A DNA stretch of 64,000 nucleotides from Advenella sp048381675. GTDB lineage: Bacteria > Pseudomonadota > Gammaproteobacteria > Burkholderiales > Burkholderiaceae_B. Position numbers and translations under genes: made by a program. Positions within the stretch are counted from its first letter, which is position 1; each line of letters begins with the position of its first letter. Location of the stretch: NCBI RefSeq assembly GCF_048381675.1, contig NZ_JBLWIS010000002.1:434001-498000 (forward strand). Reading direction: 5' to 3'. Below, piece by piece: positions 6,961-15,844 of this stretch. The notes under the pieces were generated by a model, which worked only from the letters and a program-made list of their open reading frames with translations, ran no database searches and was not told where the DNA came from.

Positions 6961-9900
6961 TTAACCCACTGCCAGCTTAGCAGCCTGGTGCCACATAAAT
7001 GGTGGCATGGGTGTTTTTAAGCGCCAGGTGATATTCATGGGTTGTGAGCCTGTGTGTGAAATATACTCAACCTCACCAAAATTCACAAATCCCATCGTTC
7101 GTTTGTACTCATCCTTGGTTTGTTCACGAACGAATAAAAATAGCCTTTTGTTTAATTGCTTATGCTGAATATATGTGGCCCCTTTTCCATGATCCGGGCG
7201 CGCACTGTTTTGTGACTGCCAATGAAACAGATGCTCATTGATTGCATAATCATGGTACATCGTTGTTGGTGAAAATTGCTTTTCATTTTTGTTTAACGTC
7301 ACAAACAATAACTCGATATTCTGATCTTTTATTTCTAGCACCCCTTCCCTAGCAGGCGCTTGTCGCTCAAAAGTAGAAGCACCAAAAGCCACTAAAATTT
7401 GCTCACGCGCATATCGTGCATGGAGACTTAAAGGAACCCCTGGTAAATTCGGCAGCTCATTTTGCTCATGTTGTATTCGATCCAACAATAAAGTCAAAAG
7501 ATCTGACAACTCAGATTTTAAAGCCGGAATATCAAACGTTTTCAAACTATCTTGCAACGTTGAAAACCCAACTTCTACGCCGGATTTTTGCCAAAAATCA
7601 TAATGACACATCAACGCCATACGCGGACTCATTTCTTCTTTCAGCTTAAAGTCATGCTGACATAAATTTCTGACAAAACACAAATAGTCATAAGCATCAG
7701 TAGATAAAAGCCGTGTTTTAATCGCCCTTTCAAAATTGCTTAACACCGATTGACTGATATTTCCATTGACATCAGTTTGCTCAGCTTTAATGAGCAAGCC
7801 GGTAAAGCTACCCAATTTATATAAATCGTTCAAGTCAATAAATGGGTAAATTTTTAAAAAATTGCTTAGGCTAAGTGGAAAAGTTGTTTGCTGAGAATAT
7901 TGCCGTATCAACCCCACTAATCTATTTGTATTTAAACTGGCTTGCCGAATATTTTTTAATACAATTTCCTGAGATCGCTTAGTCAGTTCAATGCGACACC
8001 CAAGGGGTACATGTGGAAACCCTTGTTTAATTTCCTCAACAACAGCCTTATTAGTTTTACCGACCAAAGCACGAAATTTATTCGAGAAATCATACTCAGG
8101 TCTTGAGTTCCCAATAAAATCCAACACCGTACAACATTCTTTCTCATCAGACAATCGCAATCCACGACCCAGCTGTTGTAGAAAAACGGTCAAACTTTCA
8201 GTTGGCCGTAAAAACAGCAAGGTATCCACCTCAGGTATATCCACCCCTTCATTGAAAATATCTACAACACAAAGAACATTAATTTGCCCAGATCGAATGG
8301 CTTGTTGTTTTTGTTGACGCTCATGACGATTATCGCTAGTAAGCACATCACTAGGAATGCCTTTCAGCAAGAATTGGCGACACATATAATTCGCATGATC
8401 TTTACTCACACAAAAAGCCAATGCTTTCATTTTGCTCGTATCAGTAATAATTTCCTGCAGACTCCTAACAATCTTATTCACGCGTTGTTGATTATGAGTA
8501 TAAACATTGCTTAATTGCGCAATATCATACCGACCGCGACTCCAACTGATATTTCTTAAATCAGTATCATCATCAATCGCAAAATATTGAAAAGGACTAA
8601 GATGACGTTGATTAATGGCCTCGGGCAAACGGATTTCTGCGGCGATCACACCACAAAAATCAGACAAAATATCGACGCCATCATGACGCTCTGGTGTTGC
8701 AGTTAATCCAAGTAAAATTTCTGGTTTGAAGTAATTAATGACCGTACGATAGCTACTGGCGGCAATATGATGCACTTCATCTATCACAATATAATCATAA
8801 TAATCAGGGGTTAAGCTTAAAGCCGCTAGTTGATTATTTAATGTTTGAATTGAAGCAAACAACTGATGATAATGATCGGGTTGATAAGCACCCACCCAGA
8901 TTTCACCAAAATGACCATTTTTAAGCACCCCTCTGTAAGCCTCTCTGGCTTGCTTCAAAATTTCTTCACGATGCGCAATAAATAAAAATTTAGCCTCTGG
9001 TTTTTGCTTTACAAATCGAGCAAAATCAAACGCTGAAATAAGTGTTTTTCCGGTTCCTGTTGCCGCGACAACCAGGTTCCTGAATCGTTGATGCAAATTA
9101 CGCTCCACCAACAATTGTTCTAAGATTTCTTGCTGATGAGCAAATGGTTTTATGTCAAAAAAATGCTGCTTACTAGCAGACTGTCCACCACGAGCTTCTT
9201 GTAAAGCTTGCTTCAACTTACCAACGCTTTCCACCTGACCATCAAAAACCTCAAAATCATTGGAAGCCCAGTAAGTTTCAAAAGTGCTAATTGATTTATT
9301 AATAATATGCGGAATTTCTTGAGATGTAATTTTCAAGTTCCATTCAAGACCACTGGTTAAAGCAGAATGCGATAAATTTGAAGACCCAATATATCCAGTA
9401 TTAAATCCTGTATTTCTTATAAACAGATAACTTTTAGCATGTAAACGCTCACGCTGTGTGTTGTAGCTAAGCCGAACCTCTGTATTGGGCAAACTAGCCA
9501 GAAACTCAACAGCCTTGGCATCGGTTGCACCCATATAAGAAGTCGTAATCACCTTCAATTCACGGCCACTTTTCGTGAACGCTTCCAACTCTTTACTGAA
9601 AATACGAATGCCCGTCCATTTAATAAATGAAACAAGCCAATAAATTTTGTCAGAAGACAGTATTTCTCTTTTGATTTCAGAATCTAACGACAAGCCAGCA
9701 TTACTACCACTAAACAACTCACTTTGACTTAACCCTGTTAAAGGGAATACATCATCGACATATTTATTAAAATCAGCAGCAATCGGATTCTCTTTCTCAA
9801 ACAAAGCAGTCAGAATTTTACCCTGACAATCAAGCAAATTATCATCAATGAAATCCTTATCATTCAGTTTGTTTTTCAACCAAAACAATAGTTCATTTGA

Positions 9901-10104
9901 TAACTGGACTTGTTGCTGGACCTGATTCTCACCACTAGGAATTGAGGAAATAGCATACTCAAAAACATGGCATAAAAACCTAGAAAGCCACATTGATGCT
10001 TCAGCAGGCTCAAGCTCTCGCTCCCCAACATAAAATTTGTCTCGATTTAAACGTTTTGTAATGAGTTGAGTAATAAGCTGCTCATAAATCCCGATCTGTT
10101 GCAT
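6961..10104 (-). CDS. PLD-like nuclease / SF2 helicase / DUF3427 protein (candidate defence gene)
   Basis: 1047 residues with three parts. (1) A phospholipase D-like domain at about 120-285, with the HxK motif in LHAKSYLF (222-224) followed by YIGSSNLSHSALTSGLEWNL. Only one such motif is seen, so it may act as a dimer, as PLD-type nucleases do. (2) A superfamily 2 helicase core: Q-region FAHQQEILEQL, Walker A AATGTGKT (347-354), Walker B IDEVHH (441-446), motif III LTATPERHDG, motif V VVDIFNEGVDIPEVD and motif VI QQLGRGLRL. (3) A DUF3427-type C-terminus at about 790-1035, with LHARYAREQILVAFG and FGEVEYISHTGS. Such proteins resemble type III restriction helicase subunits and often occur in defence islands. 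No methylase or partner is adjacent. The gene is visibly more AT-rich than its neighbours, suggesting transfer. Substrate and function are unproven. Confidence 0.88.
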   Translation of the reverse strand: MQQIGIYEQLITQLITKRLNRDKFYVGERELEPAEASMWLSRFLCHVFEYAISSIPSGENQVQQQVQLSNELLFWLKNKLNDKDFIDDNLLDCQGKILTALFEKENPIAADFNKYVDDVFPLTGLSQSELFSGSNAGLSLDSEIKREILSSDKIYWLVSFIKWTGIRIFSKELEAFTKSGRELKVITTSYMGATDAKAVEFLASLPNTEVRLSYNTQRERLHAKSYLFIRNTGFNTGYIGSSNLSHSALTSGLEWNLKITSQEIPHIINKSISTFETYWASNDFEVFDGQVESVGKLKQALQEARGGQSASKQHFFDIKPFAHQQEILEQLLVERNLHQRFRNLVVAATGTGKTLISAFDFARFVKQKPEAKFLFIAHREEILKQAREAYRGVLKNGHFGEIWVGAYQPDHYHQLFASIQTLNNQLAALSLTPDYYDYIVIDEVHHIAASSYRTVINYFKPEILLGLTATPERHDGVDILSDFCGVIAAEIRLPEAINQRHLSPFQYFAIDDDTDLRNISWSRGRYDIAQLSNVYTHNQQRVNKIVRSLQEIITDTSKMKALAFCVSKDHANYMCRQFLLKGIPSDVLTSDNRHERQQKQQAIRSGQINVLCVVDIFNEGVDIPEVDTLLFLRPTESLTVFLQQLGRGLRLSDEKECCTVLDFIGNSRPEYDFSNKFRALVGKTNKAVVEEIKQGFPHVPLGCRIELTKRSQEIVLKNIRQASLNTNRLVGLIRQYSQQTTFPLSLSNFLKIYPFIDLNDLYKLGSFTGLLIKAEQTDVNGNISQSVLSNFERAIKTRLLSTDAYDYLCFVRNLCQHDFKLKEEMSPRMALMCHYDFWQKSGVEVGFSTLQDSLKTFDIPALKSELSDLLTLLLDRIQHEQNELPNLPGVPLSLHARYAREQILVAFGASTFERQAPAREGVLEIKDQNIELLFVTLNKNEKQFSPTTMYHDYAINEHLFHWQSQNSARPDHGKGATYIQHKQLNKRLFLFVREQTKDEYKRTMGFVNFGEVEYISHTGSQPMNITWRLKTPMPPFMWHQAAKLAVG

Positions 10105-10237
10105 ATGATGTTTTGCTCTTTATTAAAATAAATCCATTGCAATAAATCAAACAGTTTATACACGGCAAGTAATCGTGATTCGCTGCTTCATTGGATTAGC
10201 CATGTCAAAAACTGTTCGATTCATCAAGCGGTTTAGC

Positions 10238-10999
10238 CTACCCACGCCCCACAAACGGCATCTTCGTTGCCATAATCGTCACAAACTGCACATTGGTTTC
10301 CAGCGGGAAATCGGCCATGGTACGAACGGTTTGTGCCACATGGGCCACATCCATAATCGGCTCGGCCATGATTTCACCATTGGCCTGCAAAATGCCTTGC
10401 TTCATTCTTTCAGTCATATCGGTGCCGGCATTACCAATATCAATCTGGCCGCAGGCAATATTGTAGGCACGGCCATCCAGGGAAATGGTTTTGGTCAGGC
10501 CGGTAACGGCATGTTTGGTGGCCGTGTAAGCAATCGACATGGGGCGTGGTGCTGTGGCTGAGATAGAACCATTGTTAATAATACGGCCCCCCTGCGGATT
10601 CTGATGCCGCATCACATGAAAAGCGGCCTGGGCGCACAGGAACATGCCCGTCAGGTTTACATCCACTATGTCACGCCACTCTTGGGTGGAAAACTCATCA
10701 ATCGGTACCGCTGTACCACTTTTGCCCGCATTATTGAACAGCACATCCACCCGGCCATATTCACGCTGGGCCTGCTCAAACAAGGCTTTCACTTCGTTTT
10801 CCTTGGTCACATCGGTAGGCACCACCAGGGCCCTTACCGCATCCAGTCCGGCTGCCGTACGTGTTTGCTCCAGAACTTCCTGCCGTCTTCCGGCCAACAC
10901 CACCCGGTAACCTGCGCTCAATAACTCCAGTGCCACCGCCCTGCCAATCCCCGAGCCTGCTCCTGTGACCACCGCTACTTTATGGTTTGAAATATTCAT
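10238..10999 (-). CDS. Short-chain dehydrogenase/reductase (SDR)
   Basis: Classical NAD(P)-dependent SDR with a Rossmann fold. It shows VVTGAGSGIGRAVALELL (TGxxxGxG cofactor motif), AGRR after beta-2 (the Arg pair favours NADPH), DVTKENEV, LFNNAGKSG (NNAG), NGSISATAP (catalytic Ser) and YTATKHAVTG (YxxxK). The start at 10997-10999 has GGAGA eight bases upstream; an ATG at 11017 would add six residues without a good ribosome site. About 253 residues. The substrate is not predictable. It stands alone on the minus strand between the helicase-like gene and gmk. Confidence 0.9.
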   Translation of the reverse strand: MNISNHKVAVVTGAGSGIGRAVALELLSAGYRVVLAGRRQEVLEQTRTAAGLDAVRALVVPTDVTKENEVKALFEQAQREYGRVDVLFNNAGKSGTAVPIDEFSTQEWRDIVDVNLTGMFLCAQAAFHVMRHQNPQGGRIINNGSISATAPRPMSIAYTATKHAVTGLTKTISLDGRAYNIACGQIDIGNAGTDMTERMKQGILQANGEIMAEPIMDVAHVAQTVRTMADFPLETNVQFVTIMATKMPFVGRG

Positions 11000-11158
11000 T
11001 GTTATATTCTCCATCATGTTTTACTTGGCAATGCTACCAAGAATGGGGCGTGATGACACCACTTACTGATGTTTAGCGCGGACTTTTTTCCTGTTTATTG
11101 TAAATAATGCGTAATTTTTTGTTATCCTTGCTACTTGTAAAAAAATGGACGCCTCACC

Positions 11159-11797
11159 ATGAAGAAATACCCCGGTAATGTATTTATGATTATCGCTCCC
11201 AGCGGTGCCGGAAAATCAAGTCTCGTTAATGCCCTGCTGAAAAATGACATGGGTATTGAACTATCTGTTTCATGTACCACCCGCCCGCCCCGGCCAGGCG
11301 AGGTAAACGGTCGTGAATACCATTTCATCACTGTAGAAGAATTCAAGGCCCTGCAAGAAAACAATGATTTGCTGGAGTGGGCTGAAGTGCATGGCAATTT
11401 TTATGGCACGCCCAAAACCTTCATCAAGCAGGCAATTGCTGCCGGCAAGGATGTCTTGCTGGAAATTGACTGGCAGGGAGCCCGCCAGGTAAGGCAACAA
11501 TTTGCTGAAGTAACCGATATCTTTATTTTGCCGCCTTCTATTGAAGAGCTGGAAAACAGGCTTACCCGCCGTGGACAAGACGAGCCAAGCGTGATTGCCC
11601 GCCGCTTATTGGCGGCCGGAGGCGAAATCGCACACGCTCCAGAGTGTGAATATGTTATCATTAACAATGATTTCGACGTCGCACTTCATGAGCTGCAGCA
11701 AATAGTTGCTACCGCTCGTTTACGCTATGCAGCACAAGCTGCAAGACACGAAAAGCTGTTCGCCGAACTGGGCATTTCAGATGCCTCTTCCAAGTAG
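11159..11797 (+). CDS. gmk: Guanylate kinase
   Basis: Phosphorylates GMP/dGMP to GDP/dGDP, feeding GTP and (p)ppGpp synthesis. The P-loop is APSGAGKSSLVNALL (about 13-27). The GMP-binding part is SVSCTTRPPRPGEVNGREYHF, and the lid follows DVLLEIDWQGARQVRQQF with IFILPPSIEELENRLTRRGQD. Length of 212 residues is normal. It is followed by rpoZ after 38 bases and spoT after another 28, the widely conserved gmk-rpoZ-spoT operon that places GTP metabolism and the stringent response together. Confidence 0.97.
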   Translation: MKKYPGNVFMIIAPSGAGKSSLVNALLKNDMGIELSVSCTTRPPRPGEVNGREYHFITVEEFKALQENNDLLEWAEVHGNFYGTPKTFIKQAIAAGKDVLLEIDWQGARQVRQQFAEVTDIFILPPSIEELENRLTRRGQDEPSVIARRLLAAGGEIAHAPECEYVIINNDFDVALHELQQIVATARLRYAAQAARHEKLFAELGISDASSK

Positions 11798-11835
11798 GCC
11801 TACTATTATTTTCCCACTATTTTTCAGGTTATCAA

Positions 11836-12042
11836 ATGGCACGAATTACCGTTGAAGACTGCTTAAAACAAATTCCAAACCGCTTTAGCCTGACGCTGGC
11901 GGCCACTTACCGTGCACGCGAACTGGCACAAGGCCACGAACCTCGTCTGGAAAGCAACAAAGACAAACCCACCGTGCTTGCATTGCGTGAAGTTGCAAGC
12001 GGCGTAACCGGTGTTGAAATGCTGCGTAAAGTACCCACCTGA
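11836..12042 (+). CDS. rpoZ: RNA polymerase omega subunit
   Basis: 68-residue omega subunit that helps assemble RNA polymerase and forms part of a ppGpp site. The sequence MARITVEDCLKQIPNRFSLT, followed by LAATYRARELAQG and KPTVLALREVASG, is the standard omega signature. Short but complete for a betaproteobacterial omega. Middle gene of gmk-rpoZ-spoT. Confidence 0.97.
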   Translation: MARITVEDCLKQIPNRFSLTLAATYRARELAQGHEPRLESNKDKPTVLALREVASGVTGVEMLRKVPT

Positions 12043-12070
12043 ATCAATAAGCAGCAAGGATTAACACACT

Positions 12071-14365
12071 ATGACTTTTAAAGGGATCAAGGGCGCTTCA
12101 TCCACTATTTTGCATGCATTGCGTGCCGGGTCACCCTTTAAAAGAAAACAGAAAGAATCCCCACCTGCTGAAAATTCCACCAAGCTGGAATCAGGCAAAC
12201 CGGTACCGGCCAATGATCCATCAATTGCCTCATTGGCCAAACTTACCGACATGCTGTCAAACTACATGGACAGCAAGGATATTGAAAAGGTACGTGAAGC
12301 TTACCGCTTTGCAGACCAGGCACACCTTGGGCAATTTCGCTCCAGTGGTGCTCCATACATTACCCACCCCATTGCCGTTACCGAAATATGCGCCAGCTGG
12401 AAACTAGACGTTAATGCCCTGATGGCAGCCTTGCTGCACGATGTTATCGAAGACCAGGGTGTACTGAAGTCTGAACTGGCTGAAAAATTCAATCCTGATG
12501 TTGCCAATCTGGTTGATGGCCTGACCAAGCTCGAAAAGCTGAACTTTGCCACCAAAGCCGAACAGCAGGCAGAAAGCTTCCGTAAAATGCTGCTGGCCAT
12601 GGCCAAAGACGTACGTGTCATTCTGATCAAGCTGGCCGATCGCCTGCACAATATGCGCACCCTTGACGCGGTAGACCCAGCCAAACGGCGCCGCGTGGCT
12701 AACGAAACCCTGGAAATCTATACCCCTATTGCCCATCGTCTGGGCCTTAACTCCCTGGTACGGGAGCTTCAGGATTTATGTTTCGAAGCCAGTTCGCCCA
12801 ACCGTTATTCTGTACTGTACAAAGCCGTCATGGCGGCTCGGGGTAACCGTCGCGAAGTCTTAACCAAAATCACCGACAATATCACTACCGCCATGCCAGC
12901 CCAAGGCATAGAAGCTGAAATTTCCGGTCGTGAAAAATCCCTGTTCAGCATTTATAAAAAAATGCGTGAACAAAAAAAATCATTTTCCGATGTGCTGGAT
13001 ATCTACGGCTTCCGGATTATTGTTCACACCCTGCCCGAATGTTATCTGGCCCTGGGTGTCATTCACCAGTTGTATCGCCCGGTACCCGGCAAATTCAAAG
13101 ACTATATTGCCATCCCCAAACTTAATGGCTATCAGTCTTTGCACACCACCCTGGTGGGACCTTATGGTACCCCCATTGAATTCCAGATACGTACCCGTGA
13201 CATGGATCATATCGCCGAAAAAGGCGTAGCCTCTCACTGGATATACAAAAATGACGATATCTCGCTAAATGACCTGCAAAAACAAACCCATCGCTGGCTG
13301 CAATCGTTACTGGATATCCAAAGCCAAACCGGCGACTCAGGCGAGTTCCTAGAACACGTCAAGGTAGACTTGTTCCCTGATGCAGTTTACGTGCTTACCC
13401 CCAAAGGCAAGATTATTTCCCTGCCTCGCGGTGCCACACCCATCGATTTTGCTTACCTCATCCATACCGATATCGGCAACCACGCGGTTTCTGCCAAAAT
13501 CAACGGTGAATTCGTCCCTCTCAAAACAGAGCTTAGCAGTGGCGACAGGATTGAAATCATTACTTCCCCTGCTTCGGTACCTAGCACCCAATGGCTGAAC
13601 TACGTGCGCACGGGCAAGGCACGCTCTGAAATCCGTCATTTCCTTAAAACGGTCAAATATAGCGAGTCTATCCAGTTTGGCGAGAAACAACTCTTGCATG
13701 CCCTGCAAGAACTGAATATCCCCATGCCTCCTAAAGATGATCCGCAATGGGAAAAATTGGCCAAAAGCACGGGCGCCAGTTCAATTGATGAAATCATGGC
13801 TGATATCGGCTTGGGTCGTCGCCTGGCCGCCGTGGTTGCACGACGCTTTCTTGTCGATAACGAAATCGTGGCTACCAGTGCCGCAGTCATCGACGAAATC
13901 TCCGCAGCCAAAACAGGGACTATTTTCATACAGGGCAATGAAGGACAAGCCGCACAGCTATCCAACTGCTGCTGCCCGATTCCCGGTGATGTGCTTATTG
14001 GCTGCATTCGACCCGGCCAAGGACTGGTCGTTCACACCGAGGACTGCCCTGCAGCCCTTCGCCAACGTGCCCGAGAACCGGAACGCTGGGTCTCTTCGGT
14101 TAGCTGGGACCAGGAAACCGCCAAGCACCTGCCCACCCGTCTTGAAATTACCATCAAGAATGAAAAAGGGGTATTGGGACGCATCGCGGCTCAAATTGCC
14201 ACTGCCGACTCAAACATCATCCAGATGTCAATGAACGAAGAAGCCCTGGAAACCGCAACTATCCAAATTACCATTCAGGTAGATGACCGCAAGCACCTGG
14301 CCAAGGTCATCCGCCTGGTAAGGCATGTACCTCAGGTTACCAAAATTGTAAGGGTCAAAGGCTAA
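12071..14365 (+). CDS. spoT: Bifunctional (p)ppGpp synthetase/hydrolase
   Basis: Makes and degrades the alarmone (p)ppGpp. Domains over 764 residues: an HD hydrolase with the HD pair in LLHDVIED (123-124) and RLHNMRTL; a synthetase domain with GREKSLFSIYKKM, YGFRIIV, GKFKDYIAIPKLNGYQSLHTT and PIEFQIRT; a TGS domain from about VYVLTPKGKIISLPRGATP; a Cys-rich CCCPIPGD zinc-finger-like segment; and a C-terminal ACT domain (LEITIKNEKGVLGRIAAQIA). The RxKD form of the synthetase motif (KFKD) and the intact HD pair indicate a bifunctional enzyme rather than monofunctional RelA. The stop codon overlaps the stop of the convergent ATPase gene by 3-4 bases. Confidence 0.96.
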   Translation: MTFKGIKGASSTILHALRAGSPFKRKQKESPPAENSTKLESGKPVPANDPSIASLAKLTDMLSNYMDSKDIEKVREAYRFADQAHLGQFRSSGAPYITHPIAVTEICASWKLDVNALMAALLHDVIEDQGVLKSELAEKFNPDVANLVDGLTKLEKLNFATKAEQQAESFRKMLLAMAKDVRVILIKLADRLHNMRTLDAVDPAKRRRVANETLEIYTPIAHRLGLNSLVRELQDLCFEASSPNRYSVLYKAVMAARGNRREVLTKITDNITTAMPAQGIEAEISGREKSLFSIYKKMREQKKSFSDVLDIYGFRIIVHTLPECYLALGVIHQLYRPVPGKFKDYIAIPKLNGYQSLHTTLVGPYGTPIEFQIRTRDMDHIAEKGVASHWIYKNDDISLNDLQKQTHRWLQSLLDIQSQTGDSGEFLEHVKVDLFPDAVYVLTPKGKIISLPRGATPIDFAYLIHTDIGNHAVSAKINGEFVPLKTELSSGDRIEIITSPASVPSTQWLNYVRTGKARSEIRHFLKTVKYSESIQFGEKQLLHALQELNIPMPPKDDPQWEKLAKSTGASSIDEIMADIGLGRRLAAVVARRFLVDNEIVATSAAVIDEISAAKTGTIFIQGNEGQAAQLSNCCCPIPGDVLIGCIRPGQGLVVHTEDCPAALRQRAREPERWVSSVSWDQETAKHLPTRLEITIKNEKGVLGRIAAQIATADSNIIQMSMNEEALETATIQITIQVDDRKHLAKVIRLVRHVPQVTKIVRVKG

Positions 14366-15048
14366 GCAGACGGGCTGGTGCTTTGTATCCTGCCCGCCTG
14401 TAAGACCAATTGCTGCTGGCAGCGGCTGGCAAGCGTTGCATCATGGGTAACCAAGACCAGAGTGCTGCGTTTTTCCTGGTGCAAGGCAAACATCAAATCC
14501 ATGATATTCGCGCCCGTCGTGGCATCCAGGCTACCGGTGGGCTCATCAGCAAACAAAATAGCCGGCTCAACCACAAAAGCACGCGCCAGAGCCACACGCT
14601 GGCGCTCTCCACCAGACAGGGTCTTGGGATAATGATGGGAACGTCCGGCAAGGCCTACGCGCTCCAGCATGACCCAAGCAGCCTCTCTGGCGCGCTTACC
14701 CTGCAGTTCCAGAGGCAGCATAACATTTTCCAGGGCTGTCAAGTTAGGCAGCAATTGAAAAGACTGGAACACAAAACCAACATGATACGCCCGCAACTGG
14801 GCCCGCTGGTCTTCATCCAGCATAAACAGGTCCTGTCCCATCAGGTGCACGGTACCTTGGCTGGGCACATCAAGGCCAGCCAAAATACCCAGCAAGGTAG
14901 ATTTGCCAGAACCAGAACTTCCGGTAATTGCCAGTGTCTTACCTTTTTCGAGTGAAAAAGAAATATCTTCTAAAATACGAAGCTGGCCATTGGCATCCTC
15001 AACCACTTTATTCAGACCATTTACTTCCAGGGCAAATATGTTTTTCAT
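14362..15048 (-). CDS. ybbA: YbbA/LolD-like ABC transporter ATPase without permease
   Basis: ATPase of the MacB/LolD type: Walker A GSSGSGKSTLLGILAGLD, Q-loop VFQSFQLLPNLTALENV, signature LSGGERQRVALARAF, Walker B ILFADEPTGSLD and H-loop VLVTHD. In many proteobacteria the ybbA-ybbP pair is divergent from tesA, and the divergent tesA here supports the YbbA assignment. The permease that should follow is absent: the gene ends inside the spoT stop codon. It may work with a permease elsewhere or be a remnant. Its start region overlaps the start of tesA by about 11 bases. Confidence 0.88.
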   Translation of the reverse strand: MKNIFALEVNGLNKVVEDANGQLRILEDISFSLEKGKTLAITGSSGSGKSTLLGILAGLDVPSQGTVHLMGQDLFMLDEDQRAQLRAYHVGFVFQSFQLLPNLTALENVMLPLELQGKRAREAAWVMLERVGLAGRSHHYPKTLSGGERQRVALARAFVVEPAILFADEPTGSLDATTGANIMDLMFALHQEKRSTLVLVTHDATLASRCQQQLVLQAGRIQSTSPSA

Positions 15049-15676
15049 AAATCAACTACTCAAATTATGTCTAACGCTATTTATGTGCGCCGCTACCTTT
15101 CAACTTGCACATGCACAAAACACCAGCAGCAAGACAATACTGGTTATAGGAGACAGTTTATCAGCAGAATATGGCATTGAAAGGGGCAAAGGATGGGTGG
15201 AAATAATTAAATCCGATTTCCTTGGCGATCATGAGGATTATGCAATCATTAATGCCAGCATTAGCGGTGATACAACCAGTGGGGGACTGAGCCGCCTACC
15301 GGCCTTGCTGGCGCAACACCAACCTTCTGTAGTGATTATAGAACTGGGTGCCAATGACGCGCTGCGGGGCCTTTCGCTAGAAGCCTCCAAAAACAATCTG
15401 GGTAAAATGAGTGAATTAAGCAAACAGGCGCAGGCCAACGTGGTCATTGTGGGCATGCAGATCCCCCCTAATTTTGGGCCTGTATATTCTCAACAGTTCA
15501 AGGAAATGTTTGGTCAGGTAGCCAACGAACAAAATGCCTTGCTGGTGCCTTTCTTGTTTGAAAATTTTGCCCTGGATAAAAGCATGTTCCAGGATGATGG
15601 TATTCATCCTAACGAATCAGCCCAAAAAACCATGGCAGAAAATGTCTGGGCCGTATTAAAACAAGCCATTAATTAA
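15038..15676 (+). CDS. tesA: Periplasmic acyl-CoA thioesterase / lysophospholipase TesA (SGNH hydrolase)
   Basis: SGNH/GDSL esterase with a signal peptide (MFFINQLLKLCLTLFMCAAT then FQLAHA, cleavage before QNTSS). Block I is VIGDSLSAEYG with the nucleophilic Ser, block II ISGDTTSGG (Gly), block III ELGANDALRG (Asn) and block V DDGIHPN (catalytic Asp and His). Acts on acyl-thioesters and lysophospholipids in the periplasm. The start at 15038 is chosen because it gives a complete signal peptide; an ATG at 15083 would truncate it. It is divergent from ybbA, with overlapping start regions. A strong terminator follows. Confidence 0.92.
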   Translation: MFFINQLLKLCLTLFMCAATFQLAHAQNTSSKTILVIGDSLSAEYGIERGKGWVEIIKSDFLGDHEDYAIINASISGDTTSGGLSRLPALLAQHQPSVVIIELGANDALRGLSLEASKNNLGKMSELSKQAQANVVIVGMQIPPNFGPVYSQQFKEMFGQVANEQNALLVPFLFENFALDKSMFQDDGIHPNESAQKTMAENVWAVLKQAIN

Positions 15677-15748
15677 AAAACATCTTTAATAAACCAGCTC
15701 ATTGATGGGCATCAGGCATACCGTTTAATACCTGGCCTTACTAATAGA

Positions 15749-15790
15749 AAAACCCCAAAAAACTGACATTACATCAGCTTTTTGGGGTTT
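15749..15790. terminator. Bidirectional intrinsic terminator between tesA and ppiD
   Basis: AAACCCCAAAAA at the left pairs with TTTTTGGGGTTT at the right, with an inner CTGA/TCAG extension. The A- and T-rich flanks make a T-run in both directions, serving the convergent tesA and ppiD transcripts. Confidence 0.85.
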
Positions 15791-15844
15791 ATTCATTCAA
15801 GAGCAACAAAAAGGCTGGCGCGATTAAACAAGCGCCTATCGTTT

